Made by a program: the position numbers and the translations under genes
Shown: positions 24,312 to 29,677 of the stretch, piece after piece
Position numbering within the stretch: the first letter of the stretch is position 1
Layout: the number at the start of each line of letters is the position of its first letter
Source: CALZFJ01 sp964459845
GTDB lineage: Bacteria > Bacteroidota > Bacteroidia > Bacteroidales > Muribaculaceae
Reading direction: 5' to 3'
DNA length: 29,677 nucleotides
Assembly: GCA_964459845.1 (NCBI GenBank)
Contig: CAYWOC010000027.1
Span: 1-29,677, forward strand
Notes under the pieces: model-generated
What the model was told of the DNA's origin: nothing
The model's database searches: none
The model's input: the letters and a program-made list of their open reading frames with translations, nothing else

Positions 24312-24956
24312 TCACAGCGAGCCTGTCTCGATGCGGCAGCATATGCGCTCGATGATGGCATCTTCCTTGTTTTTATCGGGGTGGTAGCCTGTGCGCATAT
24401 TCACTCCGAAGAAGCGTCCGAAAGTTTGCCAAAAGCCGGCGCGGAAAGTGCCGAGAAAGGCTTTCACGATATTGTAGGACGACTGGTCGGTCTCACGGTT
24501 GATGAGCTTTATTAGCATTTTGCCTTGCGACCGTGTAAAAGTTTTCATTACTGGCTTGTATTGATTGAAGATAGCCTTTTCAAACTGCTTGAGGTATTCC
24601 TGCTTCTCTTTTTGCGTCTGGAACGTTTCGAGATATTCGTATGTCTCAAGCAGAGTTGAGCATATCAGTTTTGCATAAGGAAGCGTTTTGCGTACATCAC
24701 GCACCGTGCGCCAATAGAATTCCTCCTCTTTCTTGTTTTTGAAACGCTCAGGAGGATAGATGGTGATGGGATTGAAGACAATCATGCAAAGCGTGTCGCC
24801 AGTGGCTTCGTCGATGAAGTGATATTTCCCCTTGAAAACCTGCTGCAAGCCCGAAATCGGTGTAACTTCGGTGGGCTTTGGTATCTGTGCCGATGTGGCA
24901 AATGCTGCGCCGAAAAGCAGGACTATTGTCAATATTTGGGATTTTATGCTCCTCAT
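24312..24956 (-). CDS. Secreted DUF4294-family protein
   Basis: The ATG at 24956 gives 214 residues with a clear signal peptide (MRSIKSQILTIVLLFGAAF, cleaved near TSAQ). A longer in-frame start at 25016 would precede the promoter element and is rejected. The body (CMIVFNPITIYPPERFKNK, then FYWRTVRDVRKTLPYAKLI) matches the DUF4294 family, which is confined largely to Bacteroidetes and has no known function. It is rich in charged and aromatic residues and has no transmembrane segment after the signal. It is separated from the upstream radical SAM gene by about 90 bp that contain its own promoter. Confidence 0.85.
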   Translation of the reverse strand: MRSIKSQILTIVLLFGAAFATSAQIPKPTEVTPISGLQQVFKGKYHFIDEATGDTLCMIVFNPITIYPPERFKNKKEEEFYWRTVRDVRKTLPYAKLICSTLLETYEYLETFQTQKEKQEYLKQFEKAIFNQYKPVMKTFTRSQGKMLIKLINRETDQSSYNIVKAFLGTFRAGFWQTFGRFFGVNMRTGYHPDKNKEDAIIERICCRIETGSL

Positions 24957-24986
24957 AAGCTTATCAAATTGTCTTGAAAAATCGTG

Positions 24987-24994
24987 CAAAAGTA
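24987..24994 (-). promoter_or_regulatory. -7 promoter element of the DUF4294 gene
   Basis: TACTTTTG on the minus strand (24994-24987) matches TAnnTTTG. It lies 30 bp before the ATG at 24956. No good -33 TTTG is seen at the usual spacing. Confidence 0.45.
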
Positions 24995-25045
24995 GAAATA
25001 ACATTTCAATTATCACTAATACTAAGTATTAATTGTAATTAAAAG

Positions 25046-25828
25046 TTATACATTTACTTGCACTTTCACCCCCGAAGCCTCTTCTATTCGCTTGCCGATA
25101 GCGAGCATCTCTTCTTTGCCGAGCTTATCGATGTCTTTCTCGGGTGTGGCGCGGTCGATGGTGTAGATCATCACCTCGCGAGGCTTGATTTGGCGATACG
25201 CCTCGATTAGAGCCTCGATTTCCTTGTCGGTTGTGTTGTCAAAATGCTTGCCGTTGTGAGTGCCGCGCAGCAGCAATGTTTGCACTATGCACTTGCCGCC
25301 GAACTGCTTCAGGTCTTCAATCACGCCTTCCGACTGGAATGTGGTTGCCTTTGGATGATTGATGAGACGCATTGTGGAGCTGATGGCAGAATCGAGCTTC
25401 AATATGTTGTTGTCTACGGTTTTAAGAGCTGCCACAACTTTTGGGTTGCCGAGCATTGTGGCATTACTGAGTACACTTACTTTCACATTTGGGTAATACT
25501 TGTTGCGCAGCAGAAGGACATCGTGCACGATGTCCTTGAATTGTGGGTGCAATGTGGGCTCGCCGTTGCCCGAGAATGTGATTACGTCGAGTGGCTCACC
25601 GTTTTCTTTCATAGATTTCAACTTGGCGTTGAGCAGGTTGTGTACCTCTTGTCGGGTAGAAACACCTGTGGTGCCTTGTCCTTGGGCATTGAATCCCGCT
25701 TCGCAATATACACAATCGAATGAGCAAATTTTTCCGTCGTTGGGCATAAGGTTGATGCCAAGGGAAGCTCCGAGGCGGCGGCTGTGTATCGGTCCGAACA
25801 CTGTATCATGAAAAATTACGGTCTGCAT
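25046..25828 (-). CDS. COG0731-type radical SAM protein
   Basis: This 260-residue protein begins with the family-typical stretch FGPIHSRRLGASLGINL. It has the 4Fe-4S-binding CxxxCxxC motif at Cys35, Cys39 and Cys42 (CSFDCVYC). The SAM-binding GNGEPTLHPQF segment follows near 105-115. It resembles the COG0731 group, whose archaeal members (Taw1) build wybutosine in tRNA-Phe. Bacterial members are widespread and their reaction is unknown, so a tRNA role should not be assumed. The gene follows the glycosyltransferase after 62 bp on the same strand. I found no convincing promoter in that gap. Confidence 0.88.
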   Translation of the reverse strand: MQTVIFHDTVFGPIHSRRLGASLGINLMPNDGKICSFDCVYCEAGFNAQGQGTTGVSTRQEVHNLLNAKLKSMKENGEPLDVITFSGNGEPTLHPQFKDIVHDVLLLRNKYYPNVKVSVLSNATMLGNPKVVAALKTVDNNILKLDSAISSTMRLINHPKATTFQSEGVIEDLKQFGGKCIVQTLLLRGTHNGKHFDNTTDKEIEALIEAYRQIKPREVMIYTIDRATPEKDIDKLGKEEMLAIGKRIEEASGVKVQVNV

Positions 25829-25890
25829 AATATTATAATGTTTTTATATTCAAAAAGTTATAGAATTATATCCTGTTTTTGTAAGCAAAA

Positions 25891-27156
25891 TCAATATTTT
25901 CTGCCACATTTCTCCAAAAGAGTGTTGCAAAGGTCGATATAGCGGTCGGCGATGTTCTGTGCTGAGAATTTGCGCTCAACCTCGCAATGCAGCTTTTCGC
26001 GGCTCACGTCGGCATCCACAGCCCATTCTATCCCGGCTGCAATATCCTCTGCGCTGCAATATCGGGCAATGTAGCCAGTCTGCCTGTGATTCACGATATC
26101 GGCTTGACCACCGTTGCCAAATGTCACGGGCATACATCCACAAGCTTGACCTTCAATAAGTGTGCCAGGCAGAGTTTCATATAGTGATGTAGATAACACT
26201 ACATCGGCTTGTGTGTATATGTTGTTCAGACCGGCAATGCCATTCACTTTTCCCACAAATGTGTGAGGTAGAGCAATTTCATCAAGCAATGTATGGTTGC
26301 GGATAGCTCCATAAAGCACTATGTGCAAGCGGTCGGCGAGTTGCGGCTTATGTTCGGCGATATGCCGGAATGTCTTCAATGCATAGTCAAATCCCTTCAC
26401 CGGATCGTCGAGCCTTGCGGCTCCCATCACCACCACCTTTTTCCCGTGCGCAGCCGTGATGTCGCCGTCATATTGGCGCGAGAAAGAGAAACTGTCGATA
26501 GGGAAAGCGTTAGGAATAATCTCCATAGATGCCGATTCCATAAGCGAGCTTTCGCGGCATCGGAAACCGAGCCAGTTGCTCACAGCCACAAATGTAAGGT
26601 TGCTGTGGGCGGCATATAGCGATGCTTTTAGCTGCTGAGTGCGTCGCGCCAAGTCATGCGAATGGTGCGACTTCAAGTATTGGCACTTGCCGCATTTGCT
26701 GGTGAAGCTGCGGCATTCGTAGGCATGATGGCAGATGCCTGTGCAGTTCCACATGTCGTGCATAGTCCATATCACAGGTTTGCCGAGCGAGCAGATTCGG
26801 TCGATTGCATTCAGCGACAAAGCTCCCTGATTTATCCAGTTGAGCATAATCACATCGGCATCTTTCACCCACTCATGCTGCGACAAGTCGCGTCCCCACC
26901 GCGCAGTATCGACTTTGAAAAGGTTCTCGCGCGAGAATCCGTTGTGCAGGAATATGTCGAGCCTTTCAGCGAGAAAAGAGGCTTTGTCGGCAACAGGCGA
27001 GGCGTAGGATGCCACACATTCATCGTCGGTGCAGTTGCGGTCGATTACGAGCATACGCGCATCTACCCCACTTTGCCGCAGGGCATGCATCAGCCGTCGG
27101 GAAACTATGGCAGCTCCGCCAGCCGAGTCACTTCTATTTATTATTACAACTTTCAT
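25891..27156 (-). CDS. Family-4 glycosyltransferase
   Basis: This 421-residue GT-B glycosyltransferase has an N-terminal Rossmann half starting MKVVIINRSDSAGGAAIVSR. The C-terminal half carries the EX7E motif of GT4 enzymes, Glu327 and Glu335 in ETLPGTLIEG, followed by the nucleotide-sugar-binding GNGGQADIV segment. A Cys-rich insertion (WNCTGICHHAYEC, then KCGKC) lies in the N-terminal half. It is typical of one Bacteroidetes subgroup and may bind a metal. It should transfer a sugar from a nucleotide donor to a cell-surface glycan, with donor and acceptor not determinable. It overlaps the upstream unknown gene by 4 bp, so the two are probably coexpressed. Confidence 0.92.
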   Translation of the reverse strand: MKVVIINRSDSAGGAAIVSRRLMHALRQSGVDARMLVIDRNCTDDECVASYASPVADKASFLAERLDIFLHNGFSRENLFKVDTARWGRDLSQHEWVKDADVIMLNWINQGALSLNAIDRICSLGKPVIWTMHDMWNCTGICHHAYECRSFTSKCGKCQYLKSHHSHDLARRTQQLKASLYAAHSNLTFVAVSNWLGFRCRESSLMESASMEIIPNAFPIDSFSFSRQYDGDITAAHGKKVVVMGAARLDDPVKGFDYALKTFRHIAEHKPQLADRLHIVLYGAIRNHTLLDEIALPHTFVGKVNGIAGLNNIYTQADVVLSTSLYETLPGTLIEGQACGCMPVTFGNGGQADIVNHRQTGYIARYCSAEDIAAGIEWAVDADVSREKLHCEVERKFSAQNIADRYIDLCNTLLEKCGRKY

Positions 27157-27662
27157 TGCAAAACTCTGAGCACGTCGTTGATGTCGCAGCTCGACATTGT
27201 TCGCCGCTCTTTCAGCGAGGCTACAAGCTGTTCTATCACGTTGCGCACACGGCTGTTTTTGAACGCTTGCAGCAGATACTGGAACGACTTGTCGAACAGG
27301 GCTTCAACCTCGTCGCTGTCGAGCTGGCAAGTCGCTTTGCCCTCTTCGCAAGCGGCATCGAGAAGCGTCTTGCGCATCTTTTTATCCACCACGCCATGAT
27401 CCCGCAGCATCTTGCGGCACAGCGTGTCGGCAATAGTCAGTCCCATAGTCACTTGGTAACGCTGATACACGTCTTGCCAAGCCGACACAGGGGGCAAAGC
27501 CGGATTGTAGCCGATATAGTATTGCGGAGCAAACACTATGCAGTCGAGTCCGTCTCCGTCGAGAGTCACACCAGTAAACATATCTTCAGCTTCAAATATG
27601 GCCAATCCTATGGCCATTCCAGCGATGCCGTAGCATTTATCTTCTTCGTCTCTATATCTCAT
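27153..27662 (-). CDS. Unrecognised 169-residue protein coupled to the glycosyltransferase
   Basis: I do not recognise this protein. It has no signal peptide, membrane segment or nucleotide-binding motif, so it is probably cytoplasmic. The N-terminal third is mixed (YGIAGMAIGLAIFEAED, then LDCIVFAPQYYIGYNP) and the remainder looks mostly helical. Cysteines are scattered and do not form an obvious metal site. It overlaps the glycosyltransferase by 4 bp (ATGA), which suggests a shared transcript and perhaps a shared process. Its own -7 promoter element is at 27690-27697. Codon use looks like that of its neighbours, and the frame is intact. Confidence 0.8.
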   Translation of the reverse strand: MRYRDEEDKCYGIAGMAIGLAIFEAEDMFTGVTLDGDGLDCIVFAPQYYIGYNPALPPVSAWQDVYQRYQVTMGLTIADTLCRKMLRDHGVVDKKMRKTLLDAACEEGKATCQLDSDEVEALFDKSFQYLLQAFKNSRVRNVIEQLVASLKERRTMSSCDINDVLRVLQ

Positions 27663-27689
27663 TTTCTAAAAAACACAATGATGCAATCA

Positions 27690-27697
27690 CAAAATTA
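27690..27697 (-). promoter_or_regulatory. -7 promoter element upstream of the 169-residue protein and glycosyltransferase
   Basis: TAATTTTG on the minus strand (27697-27690) matches TAnnTTTG, 27 bp before the ATG at 27662. No -33 TTTG is seen at the usual spacing. Confidence 0.45.
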
Positions 27698-27773
27698 CTT
27701 CATTATTTGTAAAATAGATAAATATTGATGAATAAAATGATATGTGGCAAGCAGTTTTTTGGATATTTTTCAC

Positions 27774-27794
27774 TATTTTTGCCGTGTAAATTTG
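27774..27794 (+). promoter_or_regulatory. Candidate promoter elements of the beta-barrel protein gene
   Basis: Two overlapping candidates match TAnnTTTG: TATTTTTG at 27774-27781 and TAAATTTG at 27787-27794. They lie 25-46 bp before the ATG at 27820. Neither has a TTTG at the best -33 distance, so which one is used is open. Confidence 0.4.
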
Positions 27795-27819
27795 TTTATA
27801 ACATCACATTAAAGACAAG

Positions 27820-28527
27820 ATGGGAAATAATAGAATAAGAGTATTTGTGGTTGCAATGATTTCATTGCTGCTCTGTCCTATATTTTCATTTGCGCAAACT
27901 GGTGACAAGAAGAATGAGATTTGGGCTTATGGAATGGTAGGAAAAAATACGATAGAGCATTTCTATCAAGGTTTTAACGTGTTCTATACTCGAAAGATGA
28001 CTGGAAGAGTGAATCTTATGGGCGGAATAGAGTTCAACTCCAAGAAAAAAGGCTTCGGCGGAGTGCTTGCAGAGGGGCGCTATAAGCTGCCGTTTAAGCA
28101 TTTCAATCTTATTTTTTCTGGCCGTGGAGTGTATAACTACTACGGCAAATACAATATGAACGAATACTTGTTCCGTCTTGCTGTTCACGCACAGTCGGAG
28201 CATTTCGATATATTGTTCGGTAACAGTTTCCTCGGGTATTCGTCATACGGCAGCAGCGTGTTTGAGCCAATCACTTGGAGTGTAGGGTTCGGGGCGAATG
28301 TCATGAAGCGTTCGTCGCCATGGAATGTGGGTATATTCCTGAAAAACTATGACTATTTTATCTATGAGAACTGGAACATCAACTTCGGTGTGCGCGGATA
28401 TTACGAGCTTATAGCCGACAAGGTGCGCCTCACAGGAGAGCTGCTTGTTCGCCCGGCTGGAAACATCAACCAGCTTGCGCAGAAGTATGACACAGGTCTT
28501 AAAATAGGAGCGCAATTCAAATGGTAG
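27820..28527 (+). CDS. Small outer-membrane beta-barrel protein of unknown function
   Basis: This 235-residue protein has a signal peptide (about 1-25, ending FSFA before QTG). The body consists of alternating polar and aromatic stretches of 9-12 residues typical of beta-strands (RVNLMGGIEF, FNLIFSGRGVYNYYG, WNINFGVRGYYEL). It ends in GLKIGAQFKW, with the C-terminal aromatic residue usual for outer-membrane barrels. The pattern suggests a barrel of perhaps 10-12 strands. I do not recognise a named family. It precedes the metallophosphoesterase lipoprotein by 25 bp, so both envelope proteins are probably expressed together. Confidence 0.75.
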   Translation: MGNNRIRVFVVAMISLLLCPIFSFAQTGDKKNEIWAYGMVGKNTIEHFYQGFNVFYTRKMTGRVNLMGGIEFNSKKKGFGGVLAEGRYKLPFKHFNLIFSGRGVYNYYGKYNMNEYLFRLAVHAQSEHFDILFGNSFLGYSSYGSSVFEPITWSVGFGANVMKRSSPWNVGIFLKNYDYFIYENWNINFGVRGYYELIADKVRLTGELLVRPAGNINQLAQKYDTGLKIGAQFKW

Positions 28528-28552
28528 AGAACTTTTTAATACAACGAAGACA

Positions 28553-29464
28553 ATGATGAGAAGAAGATATATATACTCGATGATGGTGGCACTGCTTGCA
28601 GTTGTGGCTGCAAGCTGCTCGAAGGTGGAGCCGACAGGTGTATTAATAGGCCACACAAGTGTTGACGACCGCGTGAAGCAGTCGGTGACTTATTACAAGG
28701 ATATGGTGGAGCATGGTTATAATGACACGGTTATTGCCACCAAAAGCTATTCGTTCATAGTAGGCTCCGACAGCCACTTGCGTGGAAACCTTATACGCCT
28801 GAAAGAGATGTTTCAGCAGTCGGTGGACCACAACGACGTGATGGCGGCTCATTGCGGTGACCTTGCTGAGACACAGCCAGAATATTATCAGAAGACCGAA
28901 GAGCTCGTGGATTCATTCCGCACGGCGCATCCGGCCACATTCCGCTTCTGCCCGGTCGTAGGCAACCACGATGTGACGCGAAACGGATGGGCAATGTTCA
29001 CCAAGATATTCGGGGCATCGACCTATAGTTTTGATGTGGTGTATCATAACGGTGAGCCTGATGAGGTGCGCGACAAGTTTATCTTCCTTGATTCAGCCAA
29101 CGGCACATTCGGCGAGTATCAGATAGAGCTTATGGAGATAGGTTTGCTATTTGGCTCGGAACAATATAGGCACATTTTTGTGTTCACCCACACCAATTTC
29201 TTCCGTCCGCGCAAAAATGCTTTCTCATCGGTTCTTCCACGTGAGGAGCTGTATTATATGTTCAAGAAATTCCACGACTGGGGTGTCCACACTGTGTTCT
29301 GCGGACATATCCACGCATGGGACGAGCGCGACTATGCCGGAGTGCATTACATCACCCTTGAGGCTATGAGCTATGAGGAGCGTCCTGAATTTGGCGATGT
29401 GATACGCTGCAATGTTCATGATAATGGCACCGTTACCTACGACCACGTTCATTTGAAGCCATAA
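28553..29464 (+). CDS. Calcineurin-like metallophosphoesterase lipoprotein
   Basis: This 303-residue protein has a lipoprotein signal with lipobox Cys22 (VVAASC). A second ATG directly follows the first, so the true start may be 28556. All metallophosphoesterase blocks are present: Asp73/His75 in VGSDSHLRG, Gly102/Asp103 in CGDLAE, GNHD at 137-140, His213 in FTHTNFF and GHIHAW at 251-256. It should bind two metal ions and hydrolyse phosphoesters on the envelope side of the membrane. The substrate is unknown. It is the second gene after the beta-barrel protein and is followed by the long hairpin at 29485-29541. Confidence 0.9.
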   Translation: MMRRRYIYSMMVALLAVVAASCSKVEPTGVLIGHTSVDDRVKQSVTYYKDMVEHGYNDTVIATKSYSFIVGSDSHLRGNLIRLKEMFQQSVDHNDVMAAHCGDLAETQPEYYQKTEELVDSFRTAHPATFRFCPVVGNHDVTRNGWAMFTKIFGASTYSFDVVYHNGEPDEVRDKFIFLDSANGTFGEYQIELMEIGLLFGSEQYRHIFVFTHTNFFRPRKNAFSSVLPREELYYMFKKFHDWGVHTVFCGHIHAWDERDYAGVHYITLEAMSYEERPEFGDVIRCNVHDNGTVTYDHVHLKP

Positions 29465-29484
29465 GATTGAAGTTATAAGAAGAT

Positions 29485-29541
29485 ACAAGGACAGCATCCA
29501 CAGGCATCATGATTTATGCCGTTTATGGATGCTGTCCTTGT
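29485..29541 (+). terminator. Long perfect hairpin after the metallophosphoesterase gene
   Basis: A perfect 16-bp stem pairs 29485-29500 with 29526-29541. A nested 5-bp stem lies in the loop (GGCAT at 29503-29507 with ATGCC at 29516-29520). The trailing T-run is weak (TTGTTTGCT). It begins 21 bp after the metallophosphoesterase stop and ends 7 bp before a possible convergent gene, so a shared two-way terminator is the likeliest role. Confidence 0.65.
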
Positions 29542-29547
29542 TTGCTC

Positions 29548-29677
29548 CTAAATCAGCCATATTAGGATTTGCCGCATTATGTCGCTTATTCTGTCGATAT
29601 ATGCTGTGCCTATTTGAATATCTACCTCAGTTCGGGATAATAAATAGCTGTTAAAAAATTTGGTAGTCTCACAAATG
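29548..29677 (-). CDS. Possible 3' end of a minus-strand gene running off the window
   Basis: On the minus strand a frame stays open from the window edge to a TAG at 29550-29548. It gives 42 residues that include the stretches TEVDIQIGTAYIDRIS and IMRQILIWLI. Its placement, stopping just before a long hairpin that follows the convergent metallophosphoesterase, fits a real gene end. No family is recognisable, and an open frame of this length is not rare by chance. Confidence 0.3.
   Translation of the reverse strand, partial: ICETTKFFNSYLLSRTEVDIQIGTAYIDRISDIMRQILIWLI

Noticed and set aside
24148..24342. Minus-strand open frame with repeated FGF/WFGF words
   Set aside because: The pattern comes from the CCAAACC-type repeats read in one frame. 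The frame overlaps the end of the DUF4294 gene and has no promoter.

Overview
The window looks like a chromosomal segment of a gut-type Bacteroidales bacterium, with Muribaculaceae- or Prevotellaceae-like flavour. The evidence is indirect but consistent. Many intergenic regions carry the Bacteroidetes -7 promoter motif TAnnTTTG, several with a TTTG-like -33 box about 20 bp upstream. The protein content also fits: a DUF4369 lipoprotein, a C10 (streptopain-type) peptidase, an outer-membrane beta-barrel receptor with a CarboxypepD_reg-like N-domain, a DUF4294 protein and an AAA_14/DUF4143 ATPase. Assignment to family is inference. No rRNA, tRNA, CRISPR array, prophage or insertion sequence with a transposase was seen.

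Layout. 1-1708: promoter and a ComM/YifB-type Mg-chelatase-like ATPase (+). 1711-2724: lipoprotein with a DUF4369-like domain and a cysteine-less thioredoxin-like domain (-). 2784-3257: AT-rich gap ending in the terminator of the next operon. 3258-7559 (-): a housekeeping cluster transcribed in the order DUF177/YceD - rpmF - fabH - era - der, linking lipid synthesis, ribosome assembly and two ribosome-associated GTPases; long hairpins lie on both sides of fabH. 7791-10733 (-): large outer-membrane receptor-like protein with a Gly/Pro-rich tail. 10870-12702 (+): MsbA-like ABC exporter. 12723-15797 (-): secreted C10 cysteine peptidase with a long C-terminal extension. 16068-17391: a 71-bp direct repeat (64 bp of it perfect) bracketing an AAA_14/DUF4143 ATPase (+). 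17447-20343 (-): an overlapping SGNH-hydrolase/MBOAT acyltransferase pair. 20565-24080 (+): mutS followed by a secreted endonuclease/exonuclease/phosphatase-family protein and a strong terminator. 24312-27662 (-): DUF4294 protein, COG0731-type radical SAM enzyme, family-4 glycosyltransferase and an unrecognised 169-residue protein. 27820-29464 (+): small outer-membrane beta-barrel protein and a metallophosphoesterase lipoprotein, then a long hairpin and possibly the 3' end of a minus-strand gene running off the window.

Most of the window is ordinary core genome. The best candidate for something less described is the ATPase cassette at 16068-17391. An orphan P-loop ATPase with a PD-(D/E)XK-like C-terminus sits between two copies of a structured repeat. 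The downstream copy begins inside the gene's stop codon, and each copy is made of two tandem imperfect palindromes of about 32 bp. The upstream copy runs straight into the gene's promoter, while the downstream copy continues into a damaged version of that same promoter. This looks like a duplicable repeat-gene-repeat unit, comparable in layout (not in sequence) to REP/RAYT elements.
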